Positions 28,890 through 37,314 of a stretch of DNA of 64,000 nucleotides are shown in pieces (position 1 is the first letter of the stretch; each line of letters opens with the position of its first letter). Under the pieces are notes generated by a model, which saw only the letters and a list, made by a program, of their open reading frames with translations, did not search any database and was not told the DNA's origin. The stretch lies in assembly GCF_018613755.1 (NCBI RefSeq), contig NZ_JAGGPP010000006.1:186001-250000 (forward strand). Direction: 5' to 3'. Source of the DNA: Arthrobacter sp. ISL-72. Lineage in GTDB: Bacteria; Actinomycetota; Actinomycetes; Actinomycetales; Micrococcaceae. A program made the position numbers and the translations under genes.

Positions 28890-28902
28890 CCGACTGAACG
28901 GA
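28890..28902. promoter_or_regulatory. Variant of the shared 13-bp element near the second flavoenzyme start
   Basis: CCGACTGAACGGA resembles CCGATGAACGGAA with one extra base in the centre. It ends only eight bases before the ATG at 28911 and overlaps the ribosome site, so it may be coincidental or act at the translation start. Confidence 0.25.
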
Positions 28903-28910
28903 GCAAAAGA

Positions 28911-30634
28911 ATGAGCAAGACCGTTTGTGATGTCCTCGTCATCGGCTCCGGCGTTGCCGGGATGGCCGCGGCCCTGAAAGCCGCTTCGCAGGGATTGACC
29001 GTGATCGTGCGGAAAAGGAGCAGTATTTTGGCGGAACCACCGCCATTTCCGCCGGCTGGGCGTGGGTCCCGGGCAACAAGCAGGGTGTGGCGCAGGGCGA
29101 TACCCGGGAGGAAGCCGAGACCTACCTGAAGAACCTCGCCCCTGACACGTTCAACGAAGCAGGCGTCAGGGACTTCCTGGATACCGTGCCCGAGGCGATC
29201 TCCTTTTTCGAGAACGAAACCGAGGTGAAGTTCACCTATCCGGAAAAGAATCCGGACTACCAGATGGACCTGCCCGGGGCGAGGCTGTCCGGCCGGGCCA
29301 TCCTGCCGCAGGATGTGGACGCGCGCGTGCTCGGGAATAAGCGGCTCCTGATGCAGCCGTACATGAGCTCCTACACCGTGTTCGGTTACATGCCGCAGGT
29401 CGGGCCGGACATCAACGAGTTCTTCCACGTGAACCAGTCGGTCAGCTCGTTCGTCTATGTGGCCAAGAAGCTGCTGCGCACGTGGGCTGACGCCGCCCGC
29501 TACAAGCGCCCGGTCCTGCGCTCCAACGGCAACGCCCTGATGACCCGCATGGTCAAGAGCGCCGATGACCTGGGCGTGCGCCTGTGGAATTCTTCACCGG
29601 CCCTTTCACTGACCCGCGACGACGCCGGAACCATCACGGGCGCCGTGATCGGCGGTGAGCATGCCGCCACAGTGACGGCACGGCTCGGCGTCATCCTCGC
29701 CGCCGGCGGCTTCTCCGGCAACAAGGAACTGCGGAAGCAGTACTTCCCCCACGACGCCGACGGCGACGACCACTTCACGCCGACCGTCGGCCACGGCGGG
29801 GACGCCGCCACCCTGGCGGTCAGTGCGGGCGGGCACATCGATGACTCAGTGTTCAGCGTCGGCTCGTGGGCGCCGGTCACTGTCTTTAAGTACCTCAACG
29901 GCAAGCAGCGGCTCTTTCCGCACCTGCGGGCGATCGGCCTGCCCGGCCTGATCGCCGTCGACCGTCACGGCAGGCGCTTCGGAAACGAGGCGCTGAGCTA
30001 CCACGACTTCGGTGGAGCGATGATCGGGCACAACAAGTACGAGGACAAGACATTTGGATACGTGATCGACGACGCGAAGACGATGCACAAATACGGCATT
30101 GGCTACGCCAAGCCCTGGCCGATGCCCCGCGGCTATTTCTACAGGACCGGGTACCTGGTCAAGGGGGACACCCTGGCGGAACTGGCCGGAAAGCTCGGGA
30201 TCGATGCCCAGGGCCTTACAGCGACCGTGGCTGAGTTCAATCCGGCAGCGGAGCGCGGTGAGGATCCGGCGTTCGGCCGGGGCTCCACCCTGTACAACCA
30301 CTTCCGCGGCGATCTCGAGCACAAGCCGAACCCGAACCTCTCCCCGGTGGGCAAAGGACCGTATTACGCCGCGAAGATCCAGATGGGCGACCTCGGCACC
30401 TTCGCCGGAGTGGGCGTCAACGAACGCTCGGAAGTTGTTACCGCAGAGGGAACAGCCATCCCCGGTCTCCTGGCTGTCGGCGCCGCCGCGGTGAGCGTTT
30501 TCGGCGGCGGCTACCCGGGTTACGGATCGCACATCGGTCCGGCCCTCGTGTTCGGCTACCGTGCGGGCCGCGACATCGCCAAGCTCGCGGCTGGCCGGGG
30601 CGTGGAGCGCGCGGCCGGCGTGGAAGCCCGCTAG
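28911..30634 (+). pseudogene. FAD-dependent dehydrogenase, ring desaturase 2, frameshifted
   Basis: A second flavoprotein of the same family (about 574 residues if repaired). The start MSKTVCDVLVIGSGVAGMAAA carries the FAD loop. The frame breaks at 29010/29011, where one missing base turns the expected LEKEQYFGGTTAISAG into an out-of-frame run; the correct frame then stays open to 30634 and ends with the usual GLLAVGAAAVSVFGGGYPGYG region. The early break removes all catalytic parts from the N-terminal reading, so the gene as written is inactive. It is divergent from IclR 1 and followed after 21 bases by IclR 2. Confidence 0.8.
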
Positions 30635-30655
30635 GGTGTCGGGCCGGAGGCGTCC

Positions 30656-31417
30656 GTGGCAAACTCACCCTCGGGCGAATCGGTGATCAGCCGCGTCGTG
30701 CGGCTCATGAGTGCGTTCGGTCGGAACCTGCCGACCATGACGCTTTCCGGCCTTGCCCGCCGCGCGGGCCTGCCACTGACCACCGCGCACCGTCTCGTGG
30801 ACGACTCGGTCATCCACGGCCTGATTGAGCGGCTGCCGGACGGGAACCTGCGCTCCGGGATGCGCATGTGGGAGCTGGCCGCACGCGGTTCGCGTGCGCT
30901 TAATCTTCGTGAGCTGGCGCTGCCGTTCATGGAGGACGTCCAGGCCGCCGTCCACCAGCACACCACCCTGGCCGTGTTGGACCACGGGACGGTGCTGTAC
31001 GTGGAGCGGCTCTCCTCGCCGCATTCCAGCCTGGACGCGGCCCACATTGCCCAGAGGATGCCGATCCACGCAGCCTCGTCCGGACTGGTGCTGCTGGCCT
31101 TCTCGCCGCCCGCCCTCCAAACTGAGGTGCTCTCGACGCCGCTGACGGCTGTGACCCCCGAGACCGTTACCGACCCTGCCCTCATCCGGAAGCACCTGGC
31201 CGAGATCAGGCAACGCGGCTACGTGGCCCTGCCCGGCATTGGAGTCACGGAGTGGACGGGCACCGCCGTGCCCGTCTTCGGGCCTGGCAACACGGTCGCC
31301 GCGGCGCTTAACGCCATCGTGCCGCGGCAGGAGGCCGCGGTTCCGTTGACCGTCCCCGCCCTGCTGACCGCCGCCCACGGAATTTCGCGTGCCCTGAAGG
31401 CCGAGCAGGCGGGATGA
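30656..31417 (+). CDS. IclR-family transcriptional regulator 2
   Basis: A 253-residue IclR protein, paralogous to the one at 27994-28779: the N-termini share ANSPSGES and the effector domains share the LAEIRQRG and VPVFG segments. The winged helix covers about 8-62. GTG start with GGAGG seven bases upstream. It lies between the flavoenzyme and P450 genes on the same strand and probably controls one or both, with IclR 1 handling the other operon or another effector. Confidence 0.88.
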   Translation: MANSPSGESVISRVVRLMSAFGRNLPTMTLSGLARRAGLPLTTAHRLVDDSVIHGLIERLPDGNLRSGMRMWELAARGSRALNLRELALPFMEDVQAAVHQHTTLAVLDHGTVLYVERLSSPHSSLDAAHIAQRMPIHAASSGLVLLAFSPPALQTEVLSTPLTAVTPETVTDPALIRKHLAEIRQRGYVALPGIGVTEWTGTAVPVFGPGNTVAAALNAIVPRQEAAVPLTVPALLTAAHGISRALKAEQAG

Positions 31418-31451
31418 CCGGCAACCTGTAAGCCGGGGCAGACTTTCGCAA

Positions 31452-31464
31452 CCGATGAACGGAA
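31452..31464. promoter_or_regulatory. 13-bp element shared with the SDR promoter, copy 2
   Basis: Identical to the copy at 27971-27983. The near edge is 84 bases upstream of the P450 ATG. The orientation relative to the gene is opposite to that at the SDR gene, consistent with a palindromic site. Confidence 0.5.
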
Positions 31465-31496
31465 GACCTGTGGGGCGGACGCCGCGGACCCGGCGT

Positions 31497-31516
31497 TGTG
31501 GTTTGAGACGTAGCTC
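31497..31516 (+). promoter_or_regulatory. Second shared element upstream of the P450 gene
   Basis: A 20-base stretch beginning TGTGGTTT and ending AGCTC resembles 27945-27964 (15 of 20 bases). It lies 31 bases before the P450 start. Its distance from the 13-bp element differs between the two promoters. Confidence 0.35.
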
Positions 31517-31547
31517 ACGTCGAAGTCAACCGGAAAGAAGGACAAAG

Positions 31548-32837
31548 ATGTCTGCCCCATTGACAGCAGTACCCCCGGTCGCCACGGATGAAAGCACTGG
31601 CGCAGGCGAAAGCGCCAAGTTGCCCCCTTATTCGCATGAACTGGGCTGGCCCGAGGGCATGGCGCCGTTCAAGGTCGTCGATGACGGAACGCAGGGCGAT
31701 CCCTATGCCCACTATGAATGGATGCGGGAGAACGCCCCCGTCCTCCGTGCCCATTCACCGGTCTCTGACGTCTGGTTCATTTCCCGGTACGACGACGTCC
31801 GTAAGGCCATGCGGGCCCCGAAGGTCTTCTCCTCCCAGGTTGTGGACCCTGTTCCGCTGACGTTCCTCACGCTGTTCGACGCCCCGAACCACACACGCCT
31901 GCGCCAGGTCGTTGCCCAGGCCTTCATCCCGAAGGCCATTGCCCGCTTCGAGGATCGTGTCCGCGAAAACGCCGAAAAGTACCTGACCCCGATGCTGGCC
32001 GCCGGCGGCGGCGACGCAGTGGACGACTACTCAATCCCGCTCAGCATGTCCACCATCAGCGCCCTGCTCGACGTGCCGGCCGAGGACTTCGACAAGATGA
32101 AGTTCTGGTCCGACGAGACGTTCAGCTACTTCGGCAGGCTCGCCCGCAACGCACAGGGCACCGGCACCGACGAACAGAGCACCTTCGACTTCTTCGCCTA
32201 CCTGAAGGACACCATGGAGCGGCTCTACCGCGAGGCGAGCGACTCCGTCGGCGGCCACATCGCCCGGATGTGGAAGGACGGCCTGTTGAGCGAGAAGGAA
32301 GCCAAGGAACTCTGCGCCTTTGTCTTCGTCGCCGGCCACGACACCACCACCATCCTGCTGGCCAACTCGTTCCGTGTCTTCAGCGAACAGCCGGACCTGC
32401 TGGACCGGATCCGCCGCAACCCTGATGATGCGAATCTCTTCGTCGAGGAGCTGGCCCGCTACCGCGGCACGGTGCAGCGGGCCAGCCGGATCACCACGGA
32501 GGAAGTGGAGGTTGCCGGAGTCAAAATTCCCGCGAACGCTATCGTCCGGCTGCTGCCGGCCGCGGCGAACCGTGACAGCAGCAAGTATCCCGACGGCGAG
32601 CGTTTTGATATCGACCGCAACACCGACGGCCATCTCGGCTTCGGTCACGGTGTCCATAGCTGCCTGGGGGCGCCGCTCGCGCGGTTTGAGGTCCTGGTGA
32701 CCGTGAAGCTCCTTGCCGAAAAACTGGGATCCCTCGCTTTGGATCCGGACAGGCCGATTGAATACGTCCGCGGAAACAACCTGACGAACTCGGGCCCGGA
32801 GCACCTGCACGTGATGCTGGAGAAGATCAATGCGTGA
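31548..32837 (+). CDS. Cytochrome P450 monooxygenase
   Basis: A 429-residue soluble bacterial P450. The I-helix motif AGHDTT is at 262-267 (Asp265-Thr266 pair for oxygen activation), ExxR is Glu301-Arg304, and the haem loop GFGHGVHSCLG has the thiolate ligand Cys372. Together with the reductase and ferredoxin that follow it forms a class I three-component system. In the proposed pathway it hydroxylates cyclohexanecarboxylate at C4. ATG at 31548 has AAGGA nearby; an upstream frame to 31455 is not needed. It overlaps the reductase gene by eight bases. Confidence 0.93.
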   Translation: MSAPLTAVPPVATDESTGAGESAKLPPYSHELGWPEGMAPFKVVDDGTQGDPYAHYEWMRENAPVLRAHSPVSDVWFISRYDDVRKAMRAPKVFSSQVVDPVPLTFLTLFDAPNHTRLRQVVAQAFIPKAIARFEDRVRENAEKYLTPMLAAGGGDAVDDYSIPLSMSTISALLDVPAEDFDKMKFWSDETFSYFGRLARNAQGTGTDEQSTFDFFAYLKDTMERLYREASDSVGGHIARMWKDGLLSEKEAKELCAFVFVAGHDTTTILLANSFRVFSEQPDLLDRIRRNPDDANLFVEELARYRGTVQRASRITTEEVEVAGVKIPANAIVRLLPAAANRDSSKYPDGERFDIDRNTDGHLGFGHGVHSCLGAPLARFEVLVTVKLLAEKLGSLALDPDRPIEYVRGNNLTNSGPEHLHVMLEKINA

Positions 32838-34127
32838 CCACGAACCGATGAAACAGGGACCGGTGACCGCGACTACAGATCGGGTGATCATCGCAGGCGC
32901 CGGACACTCCGGCGTTGCTGTCGCCGCGGGCCTCCGTGCCCGGGGCTGGGAAGGTGGCATCCTGCTGCTCGACGCGGAGAAAGAGACGCCCTATGAACGC
33001 CCCCCGCTGTCCAAGGAACTCCTGAAAGACGGCGCGTCAGATGAGTCCGCCGTCCTGCGCAAGGAGAAGTTCTATCTGGACAAGGGCATTGACCGGCTGG
33101 CGGGCATCACCGCCGACTCGATTGACAGGCAGGGCCGAACAGTCCTGCTGTCGGATGGCAGCCGCCACGCCTACCACCGGCTCGTCATCGCTACGGGTTC
33201 GCGGGCGAGGCCCCTCACCGTGCCCGGCGCCGGGCTTGGCGGAGTCATGTCCCTGCGGACACGGGAGGATGCCTTGGAACTGAAGCGGTTGCTGGTCCGG
33301 GGAGCCCGCGTCGCCATCATCGGCGCCGGGTACATCGGACTGGAAGTCGCCGCTGCCGCTGCAGCCAAGGGCTGCGAGGTCACAGTGCTGGAGTTCCAGG
33401 ACCGCGTGATGAGCCGGGTGACCTCCGCCCCGGTCTCGCACCACTTCGAACAGCTCCACGGGCGGAACGGAGTCCGGTTCGTCTTCGGTGCAGCAGTTAC
33501 GGCGATTGAAGGAGGCGGGCGGGCAGAGCGCGTGGTCACCGCCGACGGCAGGGTCTTCCTGCCGACGTCGTATTGGCCGGAATCGGGGTGCTGCCCAACC
33601 AGGAGCTGGCCGCGAAAGCCGGGCTCGAATGCCGGGACGGCGTCCTCGTGGACGGGGACGGCCGGACCTCAGACCCTTTGATTTACGCCACCGGTGACGT
33701 CACCCGCTTCACCAGCCCGATCGACGGCACCAGCCAACGCCTCGAATGCATCCAGAACGCGCAGGCGCAGGCCGATGGGGTTGCAGCCCACATCACCGGC
33801 CAGGAACCCGCTGATCCTGAAATCCCGTGGTTCTGGACCGTCCAGCACGGTGTCCGGCTGCAGACCGCCGGCGTGCGCGATGCGGCGGACGACGTGATCG
33901 TGCGCGGCGAACCCGCAGGCGGCAGGTTCTCGGTGGTCTATCTTCGGGACGGCCGCCTCGCCGCCGTCGACACTGTCGCGGGCCTGACCGACTTCCGGCC
34001 GGCCAGGAAACTGATTGGCCAGGGAGCCCGGCTGGACCCGACGCTGGCAGCGGACCCCGGCATCCCGCTCACCGACACCGTCCTCAATCACCCCACCGAC
34101 GCTGACCTTGCGGCAGCCCGAATCTAA
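32830..34127 (+). pseudogene. NAD(P)H-ferredoxin reductase of the P450 system, frameshifted
   Basis: A putidaredoxin-reductase-like flavoprotein (about 432 residues if repaired). The FAD loop IAGAGHSGVA is near 21-30 and the NAD loop IGAGYIGLE follows near residue 160. After VTADGRVF the frame is lost around 33559/33560, where one base (probably a C) is missing; the other frame then reads ADVVLAGIGVLPNQELAAKA and YATGDVTRF to a normal C-terminus. Its ATG sits inside the P450 end with GGAGAAG in front. As written, the product would lack the second half of the FAD domain. Confidence 0.82.
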
Positions 34128-34136
34128 GGAACCCCC

Positions 34137-34460
34137 ATGAGCAACAACAAACTCACCGTCATCGACCGCGAAGGCTCCACCCACGATCTCGAATGGGAAC
34201 CGGACCAGACGCTGATGGAGGCCCTGCGTGACAACGACCTGCCGGTCCTGGCCTCCTGCGGCGGCACCGCCTCCTGTGCAACCTGCCACGTCTTCCTCGA
34301 GAAAGAGGTCTACGACACCCTGGGCGAACGCAGCGAGGATGAACTGGAACTGCTTGTCGAGGCGGAGGGGTACCGGGAGTGCGGCTCCAGACTCTCCTGC
34401 CAGCTCGACTTCAGCCGGGACCTCAACGGTGTCACCGTGACCCTGGCTCCGGAAGAGTAG
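34137..34460 (+). CDS. 2Fe-2S ferredoxin (adrenodoxin/putidaredoxin type)
   Basis: A 107-residue electron carrier between the reductase and the P450. The four cluster ligands are Cys41, Cys47, Cys50 and Cys88, with the usual C-x5-C-x2-C spacing in CGGTASCATC. The acidic helix ERSEDELELL before the fourth cysteine is typical of P450 partners. It lies nine bases after the reductase stop and has AAGGAA in front of its ATG. Its stop abuts that of the convergent acVLRF1 gene and marks the right end of the island. Confidence 0.94.
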   Translation: MSNNKLTVIDREGSTHDLEWEPDQTLMEALRDNDLPVLASCGGTASCATCHVFLEKEVYDTLGERSEDELELLVEAEGYRECGSRLSCQLDFSRDLNGVTVTLAPEE

Positions 34461-35108
34461 CTACGCCGGCGGGTCGGTCACCAGGATGCGCACTGAGCAC
34501 AGGTCCGCGGCCGCCCGCTTCAGCACGGCCGCGCGGGGATCCGGGACGTCGAGGAATGCCAGCCGGGCCAGCCCGGCGTAGCGCTTCAGGACGGGTTCGG
34601 CGAGCACCTGCTCGGCGAGGGTGCGGTCGCCTCCGGGCGCCAGGTATTCGATCCGGTGGTCCGCGAAGATCCTGCCGGCGTGCGCGGCGACCGCTTCCAC
34701 CAGGGCGTCTGCCTGGTTGGCGCGCCGCCGGGCGAAGCGTTGCTGGGACCAGCCGCCGGCCGCGGTCCTGGACTGGACGTGGCGGGTGCCGGTTTTGGAT
34801 GCCAGGGCGGCGCCGTCACGGACCACCGCCACGGAATAGCCGCCGCGGCGGACCAGCACCAGCCCGAGCGTCCGGGACTGCGACGCCAGCGACGCCAGCC
34901 GCTCCACGGCGTTGCTGCCGCTGCCCGGCCGGCCGTCAGCCGGCCACGGCTGCTCCAGCAGCGCCACGGCGCCGTCCTCTGCGGACAGCTGCAGTCCGCC
35001 GTCGAGCTCCTCCTGATCCACGGTGCCGTGGCTCGCGGCAAAGCGCTCCACCCACCCTGGCAGCCGTGCACCGGAGACGAACGCCGCTCGGGACTCTGGG
35101 GTGGGCAT
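34461..35108 (-). CDS. acVLRF1-family peptidyl-tRNA hydrolase
   Basis: A 215-residue member of the actinobacterial VLRF1 group, release-factor-like proteins related to Vms1/ANKZF1 that free nascent chains from stalled, split ribosomes. The catalytic-loop signature GGWSQQRFARRR lies at 118-129, after the strand-rich VRRGGYSVAVVRDG. Family knowledge places it in ribosome quality control; action here is inferred. ATG at 35108 with GGAG upstream. It is divergent from rarA; their starts are 53 bases apart. Confidence 0.8.
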   Translation of the reverse strand: MPTPESRAAFVSGARLPGWVERFAASHGTVDQEELDGGLQLSAEDGAVALLEQPWPADGRPGSGSNAVERLASLASQSRTLGLVLVRRGGYSVAVVRDGAALASKTGTRHVQSRTAAGGWSQQRFARRRANQADALVEAVAAHAGRIFADHRIEYLAPGGDRTLAEQVLAEPVLKRYAGLARLAFLDVPDPRAAVLKRAAADLCSVRILVTDPPA

Positions 35109-35148
35109 CGTGTGGTTCTCCGTTGTCAGTGCTGTCAGGATCTAGAAG

Positions 35149-35160
35149 TAGCCTATCTAT
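35149..35160 (+). promoter_or_regulatory. Leaderless promoter of rarA
   Basis: TAGCCT at 35149-35154 is followed by six bases and the GTG of rarA at 35161. No ribosome-binding sequence lies in between. The spacing is the same as at murT, pdxT and metK. Confidence 0.45.
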
Positions 35161-36597
35161 GTGGATGATTTCTTTGGCCAGGGGCCGGACAACGACGACG
35201 ACGGCGGGACGGTGCCGCCGTCCGGGTCGGGCGTTTCCGGGCCGGCCGCCGGGCGGCCCGCCGGGCGGACGCAGCCCCGCGGCCCGCTAGCGGTCCGGAT
35301 GCGGCCCCGGACCCTCGACGAGGTCGTGGGGCAGCAGCACCTGCTCGGACAAGGGTCGCCGCTGCGGCAGCTGGCCGCTGGAGCGGGCGCCGACTCCGCC
35401 GGACCCGCCGGCCCGACGTCGCTCATCCTGTGGGGACCTCCGGGAACCGGCAAGACCACCCTTGCCCATGTGATTGCAAAAGGTCCGGGCCGGAAGTTCG
35501 TCGAGCTGTCCGCCATCACCGCGGGAGTGAAGGATGTCCGGCGTGTCATGGACGAGGCGCTCACGGCCCGGGACCTGTACAAGACCACCACGGTGCTTTT
35601 CCTCGACGAGATCCACCGCTTCAACAAGGCCCAGCAGGACGCGCTGCTGCCCGGCGTCGAAAACCGCTGGGTGGTGCTGGTGGCCGCAACCACCGAAAAC
35701 CCTTCGTTCTCGGTGGTGTCTCCGCTGCTCTCCCGGTCGCTGCTGCTGACGCTCCGGCCGCTGACGGATGCGGACATCGAGGGGCTCATCCAGCGGGCCG
35801 TGGCCGATTCGCGCGGGCTGAACGGAAAGGTGAAGCTCAGCGACGAAGCGCTGGCCCACCTGGTGCGGCTTTCCGGCGGAGACGCGCGCCGGGCGCTAAC
35901 GGCGCTGGAGGCAGCAGCGGGCGTAGCGTTCGGTGATGCCGACGACGCCGCCGAAGGACCCGTCTCGGTGGAACTGCCGCACACTGAACGTGCCCTCGAC
36001 GTTGCCGCGGTGCGGTACGACCGTGCCGGGGACCAGCACTATGACGTGGCCAGCGCCTTCATCAAATCCATCCGCGGTTCGGATGTGGATGCCGCCCTGC
36101 ATTACCTGGCGCGCATGCTGGAAGCGGGGGAGGACCCCAGGTTCATCGCCCGGCGCATCGTGATCTCGGCTGCCGAAGACGTGGGGATGGCGGACCCGAC
36201 CGCGCTGCAGACGGCCGTCGCCGCGGCGCAGGCCGTGCAGCTGATCGGCATGCCCGAAGGGCGGATCGTGCTGGCTGAGGCCGTCGTCCACCTGGCCACG
36301 GCCCCGAAGTCCAATGCGGCGTACATGGGCATCAACAAAGCCACGGCAGATGTCCGGGCCGGCCTGGGCAACGGCATCCCCGCCCACCTGCGGGACGCGC
36401 ACTATCCCGGATCAAAACAACTCGGACACGGCCAAGGCTACAAATACGCGCACGACGCCCCCCATGCCGTTGCCACCCAGCAGTATCCGCCGGACGACCT
36501 CGTTGGCCGGGACTATTATGTGCCCACCGCCAACGGCGCCGAACGCGATATTTCAACGCGGCTGGAGCGGCTCCGGAAGATCATCCGGGGCGGCTGA
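35161..36597 (+). CDS. rarA: Replication-associated recombination protein RarA (MgsA), AAA+ ATPase
   Basis: A 478-residue clamp-loader-like ATPase acting at stalled replication forks. Walker [10 protein letters not shown] (near 92-100) and Walker [11 protein letters not shown] are intact, and the tetramerisation domain (about 290-478) has the conserved [18 protein letters not shown] and NAAYMGI segments. The first ~45 residues are Gly/Pro-rich and disordered. GTG at 35161. Confidence 0.94.
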   Translation: MDDFFGQGPDNDDDGGTVPPSGSGVSGPAAGRPAGRTQPRGPLAVRMRPRTLDEVVGQQHLLGQGSPLRQLAAGAGADSAGPAGPTSLILWGPPGTGKTTLAHVIAKGPGRKFVELSAITAGVKDVRRVMDEALTARDLYKTTTVLFLDEIHRFNKAQQDALLPGVENRWVVLVAATTENPSFSVVSPLLSRSLLLTLRPLTDADIEGLIQRAVADSRGLNGKVKLSDEALAHLVRLSGGDARRALTALEAAAGVAFGDADDAAEGPVSVELPHTERALDVAAVRYDRAGDQHYDVASAFIKSIRGSDVDAALHYLARMLEAGEDPRFIARRIVISAAEDVGMADPTALQTAVAAAQAVQLIGMPEGRIVLAEAVVHLATAPKSNAAYMGINKATADVRAGLGNGIPAHLRDAHYPGSKQLGHGQGYKYAHDAPHAVATQQYPPDDLVGRDYYVPTANGAERDISTRLERLRKIIRGG

Positions 36598-36630
36598 GCT
36601 TCAGGCCGGAACGAACGAAGCATTGCCCCG

Positions 36631-36658
36631 TTGACTTCCCGCAGCGGAGGGCTAACGT
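36631..36658 (+). promoter_or_regulatory. Promoter of the cupin gene
   Basis: TTGACT (36631-36636) and TAACGT (36653-36658) are spaced by 16 bases, close to a standard housekeeping promoter. The predicted start near 36665 leaves a leader of about 50 bases to the ATG at 36716. Confidence 0.5.
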
Positions 36659-36715
36659 TGAATTACGTGGCTCAAAACCGATTGCGCCCGCCGTCTCACT
36701 TCCAGGTCGTGTTTC

Positions 36716-37114
36716 ATGTCCGCTAATTTCGTCACAGCACTGTCCGTGAAGTCCTTTGACGTTCCGGACAAAAAGCGCTGTCCTGACAAAGCGGAGTTCG
36801 ATCTTGTCACCGTCAACGACTATTCGGTGGCCCGGCTGATCCTCAACCCCGGCTGGCGGTGGTCTGAGAGCATCAAGCCCTTCGAGAAAACGGACTTCTG
36901 CCAGCACAGCCACCTCGGATTCTGCGTCTCCGGTGTGATGGAAGTGGAAACCGCGGACGGCGTGCGTTCCACTATCCGTGCCAATGACACCTACACCCTG
37001 CCACCCGGCCACGACGAGTGGGTCGTGGGAAGCGACCCGTTCATCGCCGTCGAGTTCCTCGGTGCCGCTTCCTTCGGCCGGCCGGCCAGCCGCGGAGTCC
37101 ACGCCCGGACCTGA
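36716..37114 (+). CDS. Cupin-domain protein
   Basis: A 132-residue single-domain cupin. A metal-binding motif is suggested by CQHSHLGFCVSGVMEVE (two His and a later Glu) and by PGHDEWVVG near the end of the barrel. Function unknown; such small cupins are often sugar, boron or stress-related binding proteins. It follows rarA by 118 bases with its own promoter. The rpsD promoter begins at its stop codon. Confidence 0.75.
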   Translation: MSANFVTALSVKSFDVPDKKRCPDKAEFDLVTVNDYSVARLILNPGWRWSESIKPFEKTDFCQHSHLGFCVSGVMEVETADGVRSTIRANDTYTLPPGHDEWVVGSDPFIAVEFLGAASFGRPASRGVHART

Positions 37115-37139
37115 CACCGCCGCATCATGGTAGGATAGT
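37111..37139 (+). promoter_or_regulatory. Probable rpsD promoter
   Basis: CTGACA (37111-37116, overlapping the cupin stop) and GATAGT (37134-37139) are 17 bases apart; TAGGAT at 37131-37136 is an alternative -10. Either leaves a leader of about 170 bases before rpsD. Confidence 0.45.
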
Positions 37140-37314
37140 TCGTTGTCTGGCAAGGCGCAGACGCACAATCCACCCGATTCCAGCACTTCATGCTGTCGTG
37201 ATGACTTCCGGTGGCCTGTGCCCGGCGCCCAGTAGCAAAAGGCAGCGGTTGGCCGATGCTCTCCATCGTGGAGGCCAGTAACACTGACACACCGCAGATA
37301 TTGGAAGGACACAA
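37140..37314 (+). other. Long rpsD leader with hairpin
   Basis: The untranslated leader holds a bulged hairpin at 37250-37277 (TGGC and CTCCA pair with TGGAG and GCCA around a TCG loop). S4 controls its own mRNA in several bacteria through leader structures; whether this leader acts that way is not shown. GGAAGGA serves as ribosome site before the GTG. Confidence 0.3.
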
